DNA of 64,000 bases from assembly GCA_029582165.1 (NCBI GenBank), contig CM055870.1:40635013-40699012 (forward strand). Direction: 5' to 3'. The position numbers were made by a program, and so were the translations under genes. Within the stretch, counting starts at the first letter, position 1. Each line of letters starts with the position of its first letter. The stretch is from Portulaca oleracea (taxonomy: Eukaryota; Streptophyta; Magnoliopsida; Caryophyllales; Portulacaceae). Below, piece after piece: positions 23,201 to 37,100 of the stretch. The notes below the pieces were generated by a model, which saw only the letters and a list, made by a program, of their open reading frames with translations, did not search any database and had not been told where the DNA came from.

Positions 23201-25110
23201 CTTCTTTGTCTCCATCAAATCCAGATGCTGTAAAATCAATTTCTTCAAGAGGTTTTTGCCATGGTCAACTATTTTTAATTATCTTTGCTAGGTTAACTAC
23301 TATTGTGGCCCATGTCTTTTAATCTACTGCATGGTTTCCTTTCCTATTTGAACCCTTTTATCTATTGTTCAACTATGTCAAATAATGAATGTTTGAAGTG
23401 ATTGCATATTGTGAACTTGTCATAATAGTGGTCAAAAAGCATGAAGGATTAGAAAGTGAGGCGGAATCAATGAAAGTATAGTATAAAAACTTCATGTATG
23501 CTTCCAGGATGCCATAAACCAAATGTGTTCTTGTGCCTGTTTGGTTAATTTCATGTCCCCCCCCCCCCCCTTAAAGATTTCACTGATCATAGGATTGGAT
23601 ACTTGTGGATGATTAATTTTCATGTAACAGTCTACACTCTAGATGTTTTCTATTTCGATGGTACTTTAGTCTTATATCGTAGAATTGCTTGTCAATCACT
23701 AAGAAAGCAATATCTTCGTTGTATCAGAATATTTTGCGACCAACGTAAAGATTCATTCCTGCATGTTTCTCAGTACTTGGAAATTGATTGCAACATGTGT
23801 AAGGACTAGGAGTGTTCCATTTACTGGGTGCACTCAATCATTGGTGCAAAGGGCAGTTTCCTCACTCATTCTTGGTTCTCTGATTTATCTGCTGTTGTAG
23901 TGTCACAAGCAGTTATCTTGATCTTTGATTCATTAAATATGAGCATGTCATCTCAACTTTTCTCTATAGGCACTGTCAGCACCATGCATTACTTCTGCAA
24001 AGGTGCTACCAATAGTTTGTTTCTACTATCCTTCATGTTTTGTGCCAATCATCACCTACACTCCCTCCTCTGCTATCCCCCATTTTACTTGTTGCCCATG
24101 GGGAGAATGATGTGCCTGATTGGGAAATTCAAAAGGGAGACATTTAAATAATTATTTTATTAGATTCATCTCTAATAAGTATATTTTCTCTATGCAAGCA
24201 GTACTTCCTTTGTATTCATGACATGGAGTTCCCTTCTTATCTGGCACTAGTTTTTATAGCCCAAGATAAGTTGATTCAGTTGTATGCTATGTTGCTTTGG
24301 GAATTTGGAAATAAATTGTCTTTAGTTCATATTGTTTTCCTTTATTCATCTTGTTGATACGCTGTTCCATTATAATTACACCATTAAAATATATCCTCTT
24401 TATTACAAGTTGCTCAACCGGAGAGGTTTGCTCTAGTTGTGGTAGAATGCTTTTTCTAGAGGAGTATAGTCTGTCTTGTAGCCTATACTTGCTCTTCTTT
24501 TAAATGTTTTCCTTCCAATTTTCTTGCCCTAATTGGGCTCGCTGATGTCACTCTTTTTCTTAGATTGCGGCTGTACAACTTGGCTGAGCGCAAGGTCCAA
24601 GGGGATGGCAATTGTCAGGTTATTTGCTCTACCTGGCTCTTTTCAGTTTAATGTTTAGGCTCTATAGTATGTTTAAGTTTTCAGAGTGTGACTTCTAATT
24701 CTGGTTCAACTTCCATATGTAGTTCGGTAAAGCGGAGGGTAATACCTTCTCTGCAACGTGCTTGCTTGTCTTGGATTTATTTTTTTTCTCTTGTTCTGTT
24801 CAATGCCCTCTATTGTCTGAGTCTACTATGCATAACTCTTTGTAAGTGGTGGCAGGTACTTTTTTAGTAAAATACAACGTTGTTTTCATCATTTTGGTAA
24901 TTAAGTGTGCCGTGTCTTGGAGCATGGAGTGTGAGCTCCTAACTCTTCATTCTAACTGATTCCCTGTTTTCCTCAGTTTCGTGCTTTGTCGGATCAGTTT
25001 TACCGCTCTCCTGAGCATCATAAGTTTGTGAGGCAGCAGGTCATCCATCAGGTTTGTTTCGAGATAGACTAAAACATGAATTGCTTCTTGCACGTTTCTT
25101 TAGGTGGCTT

Positions 25111-25158
<48 letters not shown>

Positions 25159-28100
25159 TGACACATGTGTTCTCTTTTGCTTCACTATGAATATTTTCAG
25201 CTTAAGTCTCACCCAGAGTCCTATGAGGGATATGTGCCAATGGAGTATGGTGAATACTTACAGAAAATGTCCCGGTAGTTCTCATCTCTTCTTTAGTTTT
25301 GCTTTGTAGATTTCTGGAGGTTTTTGAAGTATTCGTTAGTCCTTTATACAATTTACATTGGGGTACGTTGCAATATATTGATTAATTAGTTTTCCATCTT
25401 TAGGGATTGTTATTCTTCCTAGGGTGTAATTATTTAGATTACTCTTTCATTAGATAGGTTTCGCATGGAAGGACTCTTGAACTTATCCTTTGTTCAAAAT
25501 ATGTAGAAATTTTGGACGACAATAATATGAACCTTGGGGACACATGCCGATAATAATATAATAAATTTTCTTAGACACTGGTAGTACCAAGTACGGACCT
25601 ATTTTCCCTTAACAGTAGGCCATTGAGTTCATAGGTGTTTAACTCGAAAAAAGATGACACATTGCCCAATTGTGTAAGCCGGAGGTTGGAGCAAGTGGAA
25701 AAAATGTATACTGCCACATTTTTTGTCGACTAAGCAACGTTGACCAATTTAGCTAAAGAATAATATAAAAATAGAACTTTAATTGTTTTTTAGCTAAGTT
25801 GGTCAGTAATGTCGCCTTATTGGTAAAAAATATGGCAGTTAATTTTTTTCCCACATGCTTTGACATTCAACTCACACAATTAAGTGACACATCATCTTTT
25901 TGTCAAGTCAAACACCTGCTAACTTAGTGGCGTAATGTGACTGGAAAATAGGGTCGTAGCTGATACTGCTAGTGCCCAACAAAATTGTTTGTATTATTAT
26001 CACAGCCAAAACCCCTAATGTTTGCATTATTATTGTCCAAATATCCCAATAAATATTTGAAGGACACCACAGAGATGTCACCCTTATACTAAAGGAGGCT
26101 TAAGCGAACAAAAAAAAAAGCATCAATCCCTTGAGCTGCAATAGTCTTATCCACAAAATCCAAAATGGTCATCTCTTTACCATGAGGAAAACTTTGACAC
26201 CAACTACATAAAGCTTTGGGAAAATAAAGTTTAATATTATGTAGTGTTCTACCCTTGTCCAACTCTTGAACTTATATTTTATCTTGATGATTACCTATAT
26301 ACTTCTACTTCAATAAGTTTAGGTTCTTCAGGTTTTTGGTATCAAAATAAATATATGATCTTCCATCTAGGTATGTTATTAGTATAATCTTCTTAACTTT
26401 CCTTTTAAAGGGACATTTTAAGGGTGTTTGACCCAACAATTTTTTGGTGAAAAAAGAGCTTTTTGGGGGCATTAGCTGTTTTGACCAAGTCAAAATAGCT
26501 AATGGGGTGTTCGGTAAACAACTTTTTGAATTAGTTGTTTTGCCCCTAAAAACTCTTTTCCAAAAATTTATTTGGATGAGTTTTTTGGATTAACTTTTAG
26601 TTGTTTGACATTAAAATTACACTATTGCACTCATATTTTCACCAAATTACATCATATTTTCTAGGACATTTGTCAACATGCGCTTGCATTAAGGGCTTAG
26701 AGCTTGTCATATAATCATCTTACATTATAATGATTTTGGTAATATTTTCTTAAGGTGATTAATAATTCTTTTTGCGTATGTAGTGAACTTAATATTTTTC
26801 ACTTCTTTGGATAAAAGTCATGTTTTGATGGTATTTAAGGGCTTAGAGCTTGTCTTCTAGGACATTTGTCAACATGCGCTTGCACCAACCTGCGTTCTCC
26901 TGCACCTACTCACACCTACCCGCACTTAGTCTAAAAATTAATATGTTAGTAAATAATAAATATTAACATTTAAATTTTATAAATTTTATCTGAATACTTT
27001 ATCAAGTTAAAATATCCTTGTAAAGTTTTAAATTAAAGAAAATTAATATATTAACATGCATCCATGAGAACTATTGAGAAGTCTACGCTCGAGATGTGAA
27101 AGTTATCCAACATAGCTTAATTAACCCATATTCAATTTCCCAAGTTTCTATTTCATATTGAATTGCAAGTGAATTTCTAATATTTAAGATCCACTTTATA
27201 TGATTAGGAAAATATTATTTAGCTGATTCTGCATATCCAAACACTCTTATATATTTAGCTTCATATACGGATAGAGGAGTCTGCTTCCATGTTCAATATT
27301 TCAAAAAGAGTGGACTAACTCGTGATAAAGAGATCCTCAATTTTTATCATTCTTCACTTAATATGACAATTGATAAGATATTTGAAGTGTTAAAAAGCGC
27401 TTGGAAAGTATTGATAAACGTAATCTCTCAAGTGCCTTAGCAACGATCAATCCCATATAATTATAACAAGTTGTACATTACACTATTTCAACTAGTGTAT
27501 ATAGTCCTCGGGTCAAGGAGTCATGGCAAAGGAATTGGGTAGCAGTCTTTTATCCTTCCAGTTCTTTTCGGCCGCAAATAGGGATAAGGTATTGGAGAAG
27601 GGCCTTGGACGTTTGGCAATGCTATGTTGCTGCTAAAACAATAGTATGGGAATGAGCAACCATTGGAGATCAAACTTGATACGACAAGATTTTGGGCAAA
27701 GTGAATGGAGTTGCCGATGAGGAAAAATATGCAAGCTATTGCGGAGTTTTGGGCAATACTTTCGGTATGTATCTTGATGTTGATGGGGACGATGTTCTAA
27801 GACATTTAAAATACTTGCAAATCAGGATAGGCTTAGATATTATAAACCGATTCGGAGGTTGAGAATAAAGATAAATGGCATTCCTAAATGGATATGTTTG
27901 AAGTACGCAACAATCCAAGACTACTGCTGATTATATGGCACGTTTTTAAACCTTGTGGCAGATATCAAGTGAGGGAGAGGGTTGGAGACATGCTATATGG
28001 GCTAAAGTTAAAGGGATCCTAATCCAGAAAAAGATGACAAGAGAGGGAGATGAAGAGCGGTTTGAGAGGAGAAGGCTTTCGAAGATGTGGGGTGTGGGTG

Positions 28101-31100
28101 GTGCAGTGAGGATAAAATTTGCATAGTCAAAACATGAATGGGAGAACCAATTGTACGAGAACACGTCCAATAGCCGGAAGGGGAGTGACGTAGATGATGC
28201 GCTGCTAGATAACTTTAATAAGTGGAAAGGGGAAGACTTAGAAAGGATACATGAGGAGAGAGGAAGATTAGGCTGGTGGTGGGTGCAACCGATGATGATT
28301 CAGAGGTGGAGACAGGTAACGCCTAGTCTCACCTAGACCAATGAAAATTCTATGCTGGAACTGTAGGGGAGGTGGCAAACACCTTACAGTTCACTTGCTC
28401 CAACATTGGAGCAAAATTTTTTACCCGGACATTATCTTTCTCTTTGAGACTGTCAAATGTGGCTCGAATGTTGAAGCTTAAAGGGAGCTCGATTGCAGAC
28501 ATGCTTTAGGACTTGTACTGATGGCTATGGGCATCCAAACCAGTTAACTGCATTTTTTGTTAACCGCATTTCACCGTTTACGGATTTCGTAACCTAAACC
28601 AAAATTACATTTGGAAACTTAACAGAACCAAACCAGAATCGCTGGTTAACTGTTTGGGCTCGGTTTATGGCTAACCGCCAGTTCTTGGAAATTTAAAGTA
28701 AAATTGGTGGCATTGCAATACTAAGTCCAACAATATGTCAATTTACCGCTTAGGATTTTTTCTTTTCGATTAATCAAAACTAGTTGGCCACGATTAACCA
28801 TTTTTCAAAAAAGGCAAAACCGAAATTGTAACCCATTAAATTTGTTTTATTAATTGAAATCGCAAATTTCAAAAACCCATGGTTTTGTTTTCGGTTTAGT
28901 TTTTTCTTGGACACCCTAGTGATGAAAGGTTGGAGGGGGTTGATGCTTTTTTGAAGAGATGAGTTCGATCTTGCCTTTATTGATCTCTCTCGGGCTACAT
29001 TGTACTGGACGTGAAGAAGTGGAATAAGGAGGTTATGCAACTCATGGGAATATATGAGTGGCCAGAGACCCAACAAAAATGGAAGACTTAGGGAACTTTT
29101 AAGGGATAAGGCGAGGGAGGTTAATATCTTGACGGTAGTAGGAGGGATTTAATTACAATACTTACTCGTTGTGAAAAGGAAGATGGGGTTGATAGAGAAT
29201 GGAGGCTCATGGTTTCAGGAGGCTCTTGAGGTCCGTGATATGCGAGACTTAGGGGGGAAAAATACAAGAACCAATATTTGCTTTATTGCAAATAGTAGAT
29301 GGTACGGGTAGTGAGTTCATGTTAGGGTGGAGACACTCACAAAATGCACTTCAAATCATTTACCAATATTTATGGACTCAAACTCGATTAGAGAGTCTAG
29401 TTGGAGACCAAAGAAGATGTTAAGATTCGAAAAATTGTGGGCAGATGACGAAGATTGTGAAGCGGTGGTTGCTAGTTCGTGGGCCAATGCTCCTCAAAAT
29501 ATTTGGAAAAGATCCGATGCTATTCAAATGTGCTATAGGGGTAGAGCTAAAGTAGATTCAGGGTTATGGTTCAGAAGCTGAGGGAAGTGGAGAAAGAGCT
29601 AGGGGACACTCTCAACAAGCCAATGATCCAAGAGGCACCTACTAAAGAAATGGAGCTTGAGGCAGAGATGGAAGAGTTGTTGGGCCAAAGGGAAAGGCTT
29701 TGGTTGATGAGGCCTAGAGTGAAGGAGTTAATAGATGGAGACCATAACACATCATATTTCCATCACAAGGCCAAATGACCATGGTAGTAAGGGGGATTTC
29801 GAAGAAGAAATCCACCAAGCCTTGTTCCAGATGCATACACCTAAGGCCTCAGGAAGAGATTGTATGCATGCTCTATTTTATTAGAAATATTGGCTTATTG
29901 TGGGTGGAGATTTAGCTGATGCTGTTTTGTCTATTCTGTTTGGGCAGCCAGTCTTGAGTTGAAGAAAACCTTTATCACTCTTATACTTAAAACGTATTAA
30001 CTTCTCAGTATGCTTGATTTATGACCATTAAGCTTATGGTCCCGTATAAAATAACATCTAAGGTGCATGCAAATTGACTTATAAGTATCCTTCTTGATAT
30101 TATTTCACGAAACCATAGCGGCTTTGTTCCTGATTGGCTGATAACTAACAATATTCCGGTTGTGTGGAAGTCTTCCATACTACGAAATCCAGGTCCTGCG
30201 CCCTGAATGGTATTATGGTAGTCAAGCTGGAAATGAGCAAGGCATATGACAAAGTATAGTGGTCTTTTCCATCGGAGTACAGACAAGCATTTTTTAGCGA
30301 TGTACTGGTGTCAGAAACATGTTGGACACAGACACATCCAAACATGTCGTTGACACAGTGTCTGACACGGGTAAAACGTATCTGAGAAGAAAAGGTTAAA
30401 ATTTTTTGGGACATGTTGGGGACACTTCCATGACAAGCGTATATGAAAATCGCACACTGCCCGGGACTCGTTTGAAAAGCAGGCTGATTTTCCACCAAAT
30501 TTTTGTCAATTATTGTGTCACTCGAAACGGATCAGAGTGCACCAAGCTAGACACACACTAAGGCAAGACTCAAGAAATGAGGGGAATTTTCAATAATCGA
30601 ATTTATAAACTTAGATCAAGGGCAGAGAAACAAATGATGGAAAGATAGAATAAGTAATCTACGTTTGATACAAAAACACCACAAACATAAATCACATGGG
30701 CTTGATGAAGGGCCAAATCGCCAACCTCCACATAAGGATTTAGAAGTTTCTCGATAAAAATTGAAGTGAATGAGAAATTACTTCCTTGACTCTCAACCAT
30801 GCTAGAGCAAATGTTGATTTTGCTAATTTTTCCACCCGGTTTCAAGCTTTCTCTGATAGTGATTCCATACATGAACACTACATTATGGATCCTAAATGTT
30901 GGTGGGTTGTTTATGGAACAAGTAGCGCTACTTCAAAATTTAGCTTTGAAGTTTCTTGAATAACCATCGTCATCATCTTGTTATGAAAGGAATTGGAGTA
31001 CCTACTCCTTCATCCATTCTTTTAGAAGGGATAAGAATAAGATGGCTCCAAAGTGCGCGGAGGACCTGGTTTTTGTCCATAGTAACTTTCGCCTCCTTTC

Positions 31101-34100
31101 AAGGAAAACTCCGGAATGTGTTAAAGGAGAATGTAGGATGTGGGATATTTGTGGAGATATGTTTGATTCTTTTGAGGATGTTAGAGAGTTATAAATTGCA
31201 CAACTCTCTCTTGATGAACCGGAGTTGGAGAAAGTTATTTTCTTAGACGATGAAGATGATGCTAATCAAGGATATGGTGCTGATGGTGAAGAAGGAAATG
31301 CTATTGAAATTGATTGAAAATCCACTTACACATATTTGGGTTCACTAGTAATCATAATCTTTTGGGTATAGTGATATATTTTGTATATTATCTTTTGGAC
31401 ATTTTGGATGCTTGAAAGATGTCATCATATTTTTGCAAGCCTATTAATGAAGGCTACAATGGATGCTTTGGTGTAGTATAGCGATATATTTTGTATAGGC
31501 TTATCTTAACTATTTGGATGCTTGAAAGATGACATCATCTTTTTGCAAGCCTACTAATGTAGGCTACAATGAGATGCTTTGTTGTATAATTTAATATGTC
31601 ATTGTCTTATACTCTTATTGATAGTCATTAGTAGGCCTGTGCAAATGGGCGGTTGGCCATTGGGCAGTTGTGAGTGGGTCGGAAAATACGGGTTGTACCC
31701 GTTTAAATTGAAAAATGGGGCGGGCTCTTAACGGGCACATCGTTTATTTCATTTCACGGGCCCCCGCGGTCCGAGTTTGGGCTTGATAGTAATTAAAAAC
31801 AGGTTAGAGCAAGCACTATTGGTTGGTTTTATGCTGTCATTGACATGATTGTTGATGCACATTCAGAGCTTGTCCCAACACAGTCCTGCACCTGGGAACA
31901 TCTCTAAAGAAGGCACAAATGTTGTAGTAGTTTTCAGTGCAAATAAATGTGAGGATTAGGAAACATGGGTACTGGGAAGGAATAAAAGAGGGTTGAAACA
32001 TAGAGAAAATTGCCAAAGTAAGTGGGTTATGAAAAGTGCAAATTATCTCCACTTTCCACTAATATGTGAAGAATTGATGAATGTTTTTTTATGCTGAGAT
32101 TTTGGATGAATAAATCTTGCGTTAATCTAGATAATTTGGTCATCATAGTTGCAAAGTTTTCTCTTATTAATAGCCAATTAGCCATTGATTTCAGATTTCA
32201 GACCTTTGATCAGCTCAGCCCAAACCCGGCTCGGCCCGTTTAGGGTCCGTTAAAACCCAACCCATTTGGGCCCAGTAAAAAACCAGCTGCCCGGCTCGGC
32301 TCGACCCATTTGTGACCGGCCCGAACCCGGCCCTGTCTGGCCCGTTGCCCAGTTCATTAGTATTCTCATATCTATTTTTCAATTATCAGTATGGAATAAA
32401 TTTGTATACTATGTATTTTCAGTTTTATATTGTTATCTACAAAGAAAAAAAAAATGTAATTAGCTAACGTGTCGGATAGTGTGTCGTGTCCCATGTTTTT
32501 TTTGAAAATAGTGTGTCGGCGTGTCCATGTCGTGTCGTATCCATGTCATGTGTCCTTATTCGTGCTTCATAGGTCTTTTCTAGAGGCTATACTTTGTAGA
32601 CTGGGGTTCAAGGAAGAATGGGTTAGAGTGGTGATGAATTGCCTAACTTCAGTCAATCACATTTTTTAGGTTAAAAGGAGAAATATATGGGGTTGTTAAG
32701 CCTACTAGGGGGATTCGCTAAGGGGATCTAATATCTCCTTTTTCTTTTTATTTTGGTAGTTGTGGCTCTCTCTCATCTGATTAAAATTGTAGTTCTGGAA
32801 AAAATAGTTACATGGGGCTAGAGCTAGTAGAAGAGGTCTTGAGATCTTACTACAAACTAGCAGAAGAGGTCTTGAGATCTTATGCTTATTTTCTTTGCAG
32901 ATGGCAACATACTTTTAACAAGGGCGACGAGCCAAGAATGCTCAAAAATAGGTTAAATTCTCAACTAATACGTACGAGCATCGAGCTAAATTGTCAACTT
33001 CAACATATTTGAAGTCTCCAACAAAAGTGTTTCACTGCAATGGCAGGAAGAGCTAGCAAGTATCCTACAAATGAGGATAGTTGAATAACACAGTAAGTAT
33101 TTGAGAGCCCCTACATATGTAGGTAGGAGAAAGAAAAAAACTGTTTGATGGGGGTGAAAGATAGAATGTGGAAGAAGTTGAGCAGATGGAAGGAAGAAAT
33201 ACTCTCTCGGGGGTGGGGGGTGGGTAAGGAAGTTCTTAAATAATATTCAAGCTATTCCAACTTATTTTCGGATTCCCTATTATGCTTATTGATAAGATGC
33301 ATAGAATGTGTGTATGATTTTGGTGGAGAAGTGTTAATGGGGGAGAGAAAAGTTTATTTGAGAGCTTGAAAGGATATTTGCAAGTGAAAGTGCCTTAATG
33401 GTGTGGATTTAGAAGGTTTGATGTTTTTTTAATGAGGCATTGTTGGCTAAACAAGGGTGGAGACTCACTCAAAATCAAAACTCCTCTCTTCTTGCCCAGG
33501 TTATGAAAGCCAAATATTTTCCTTGATTCTCCTTAGAAGCTTATGCTTGGTCATTCCCCTAGCTACTCTTAGAGGGGATATAGGGGGCAAAAGCTTTGTT
33601 AAAATGTGTCAGATGGCGCGTTAGAAATTGATAGAGTATTAGAATTTGGAAAGATGGTTGGCTACTTGATGGGAATAGGAGGACATCTTGCATGGTTAGT
33701 GACTTCATAAACGAGGAGAGTGCCACATGGAAAGGGGAGCTAGTTACGCTTGTCTTTGGACAATCCTGACACATATACCGTGCGCACTGCCACACTACAT
33801 ACTTGCTTGGAGCATCTTATAATCTTAGTGAGTATGAGGATTTTGGTGGAAAATACTATTCCACTATTTTAGACCTTACTTGAAGTACGGAGACATGATG
33901 GAGCACAACTTGTGTCCAAGATCCGGAATTGATTAAGAGGCAGTGTGGCACGCCTTGTTTGATTGTAAGTATGCACAACAAACATGGAGGGGAATGGAAA
34001 CCAGGGCGTGGCAGATGAGACAAGAGGCTAGTTCCTCGGGAGTTATCCAATCTTGGAAGGCAAACCTAAGCCCTAAATGCTTCCAATATACCACGACTCT

Positions 34101-37100
34101 AGCTTGGTTGATATGGGCGATCATGAACCAATGGGTTTTTTTTGGAGAAGACAACACCAGTGTTACTCGGGATGCGGGACGATGCAACAATCCTCGTCCC
34201 AATTCGATTGTCCTAGTTCGGGGGACAGGAAGCATAGGAATCGGTTGGAGTGATGGAAATCAGCCCACGCTTGCTCCCCTAGGTCCAATCAAGAAGGCCC
34301 AATTAAAGGTCCATCATACACATAAGGTCCTTCATCAAATGACTTCAACTCATTTAGGGCCAACAGGGCATATTTGGTTCAACTACATCAAATGGGCCAA
34401 CGAAGAAAGGTACAAAGTTGAACTACGAAGGCACATTCATATGGTGTGCTTCATATTTCAAGAGGATGTCCAAACATCCTAGATGGGCCAAGGCCACACG
34501 CCAAGCTCAGGGAAGAAGGAGCATCACACGTCCAAAGTCAAGGGCCCAAGTCCAATTTTATGATCTTGATTTTTGGATGTAATTTAATTAGTTATAGTTT
34601 AATTATTTTTGGTGTGTTTATTTTAATTAGGCTAGAATAGTCCTGTGATTTATTTTCTAGTTAGGAATTGGCTAATTTTGTAACTAATCCAATCCGGATT
34701 AGGAAAGCCAAGATAATTAGGATAAGGTTTGTTACAACCAACTCCCCCTAGGATAAGGAATCCTAATCCAAGGAGGAGTAGAATAGATTAGGCATCTAGT
34801 AGTAGAACTCCTTGGCTTGCACGCCAAGTTGGAGAGTTCTAGTCCCTTTAGGACTCTCATAGTATAAATAGGGATGTAGCCTCTCAAGGCAATGAATCAA
34901 TTCAGAAATATGAAACCCCTTAAGCTTTTAGCTTTCCCTCGAGTTTTTGGATAAACTCTCACCCTTTTCTTCTATTGTATCTTGGTTTGGCACCCAAGTG
35001 GTTAGGAAGAGCTTGACCCTAGGTTGCGGTCTAGGTCAAGTTAGCCCTAGGTTGTCCTTTTTGTGGATTCAATTAGGAAACCTAGATCTATCCGTTCTTA
35101 CCTTTCTATCAATATAGTTAAGGTAATTACCCTGTGAGCTTTCTGTCAATACAGTTAAGTCACATTAATCCTATACCCTACCCCTTTATCCCCAACGCCA
35201 CATCCTCCCATCCACATCCCCACAAACGTCACCCTCTCTCCCAATCCAAATCCATCTCACATTCCCTTTTCTCTCTCCATAACAACTATCCAACAACCTA
35301 ATCACTCCTCCAACAACCTAACAACCTCTCTCTTTTCCCACCTCCAACGTCACTCCCCTTCTCTCCCACATTAAACGCCATCTTCCCTCTCTCTTCCCAT
35401 CCTCACGTCAACCCCCCCTCCTAGCCTCCATTCAAGAATCAACCATCTCCTCTCTTTCCCATTCAAGATTCATCTCTCGCTTGAATCTTGAAATCACAAA
35501 GCCCTCACGGCAAAACAACCTCCACAAAGAACCCTAATTCACGAGAACCTTCCCTTTCACTCTCCCTAATCTCGTGAACCATCCCACCCTCGTTGTTTGG
35601 TTACACGTGTTTCATGTATTATTGGAATCAAGAACCTTTCTTGATCCGGTAATACATCATGGAGACGCGTACCAATTCCACAAGCATGGCGACCCCTATC
35701 AGAAAGTATGAACTAGAAGAAAGAATTAAAGAACTGGGTTAGTATGCTTGGTAGTGGTCGGCGGAGAAGTAGCAGCCAGATCTGCCTTGGATGACCTACC
35801 TTTCTTTTTTCCTCTTCTCAATTTCCCCCATCCTTTTCACCTTCTCTTCTCTCTCTCTCTTTCTCTCTCTCTCTCTTTTGTTCCTCGAAGTCGATGGTGA
35901 GGAACTAAGGAATCTTTTGCTTTTTCTCCCTTTCTCTCTTTCTCTCTCCTTTGTTATTGCGTTAAAGTTGCCCTTTCTTTAGGTAAAAAATATTTTATAA
36001 TATAAGAAAAGTTGATTGTTTAGAGTAAAAGAAAAGGAAAGGTTAATTGACTAAATTGGGAAGTAAAAAGCTATTGACATGTCTGATTGTCTGCATTGGG
36101 AACTGCCAAAATGGAGGTGAGAATTGGGATCTCTATTCCCAATTTTATTTCATTTACTCTTACTATATAATAAAAGAGAGAGTGAGTTGTCTGATTGTCT
36201 GCTTAGCTGTTTGCGTTTTGTAGCTTGCCCGTCTGTCTACCTACCAGTTTGTGTTCATACACGAATTAATCATTTCATCCCCGAATTTATTATTATAGTT
36301 AATCAACATCTTGCCTAGCTTGTAGCTCGTGTTCACTTACAAATTGATTATTTCGCCCTTGAATATAATAAAATCAACAACTTGCCTAGCTTGTAGCTTG
36401 TGTTCACACATGAATTCACTATTTCGCCCTAGAATATAATAATTAATTAGTAGCTTGTCTAGCTTGTAGCTTGTGTTTACACACTACTTTACTCTTTTTC
36501 CCTCGAGTACAATTACCAAGGATTTCACACACGAATTTACTCTTTTGCCCTCGAGTACAATAGCCAAGAATTCTAGCATCAAATGAAAATTAAGTTACTA
36601 AACCTATCAATTTGGATGGGCAGGTTAAATACCGGTCATATGTATGTCTGGTTAGGGCAAATACATGTTAGGTGTAGTTAGAGTGTAGACAAATTTGATA
36701 TTAAAACTATGAGTCGGGTGTATTTCGAATTTAAGTAAATACTTATATTTTTGTTCACACGAATTTAATTTTCTTACTTGAATACAAAGAATCATAACAC
36801 CAAATGAAAATTAAGCTAATAGGCCTATCACTTCAGGTGGGCGAGTTAAATTTAAGTGGAGCGCATATTTGGTTGGAGCAAATACGAGCTAAGTGTATTT
36901 CAGCTTCATGCAAATTTGACGTTAAAAACACGAGTTGCAAGTGTTTCGTATTTAGGTAAGTTAATACAGGCCAGGTGTATTTAACCCGTCCGTAGGGTGG
37001 GCCAATTAATCAGCAACTAATATAATAGATAGAGTTTTATACGGAAGGGCCGATTAACTAGTAACTAATATAAAAGATAGAGTTTTTGTTGTATTTTGCA

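Larger units (their letters stand above)
30270..32571. mobile_element. hAT relic inserted in LINE RT, 2.3 kb
   Basis: GGTCTTTTC occurs at 30261-30269 and 32572-32580, on both sides, as an 8-9-base duplication. The LINE RT frame resumes exactly at the right copy, which dates the insertion after the LINE. Both ends repeat GACACG/GTGTC motifs, and the right end read in reverse starts TATGAAGCACGAATAAGGAC. It contains a hAT transposase fragment (30885-31317) and a second hAT (31634-32353). Confidence 0.65.
27500..34160 (+). mobile_element. L1-type LINE, decayed and split
   Basis: Sense to the OTU gene. ORF1 remnants (27530-28325) are followed by ORF2 pieces: endonuclease start, linker, RT, then the C-terminal zf-RVT-like region near 33943. 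The LINE is broken by many stops and by insertions at 28526-28918 and 30270-32571, and is overrun at about 34161 by an LTR-like repeat. No 3' poly(A) end or target duplication was seen. Assignment rests on several family motifs in the right order. Confidence 0.8.

Noticed and set aside
26418..26640. Possible MITE with GGGTGTTTG ends
   Set aside because: Only one recognisable end and no matching duplication. Noted only as debris.
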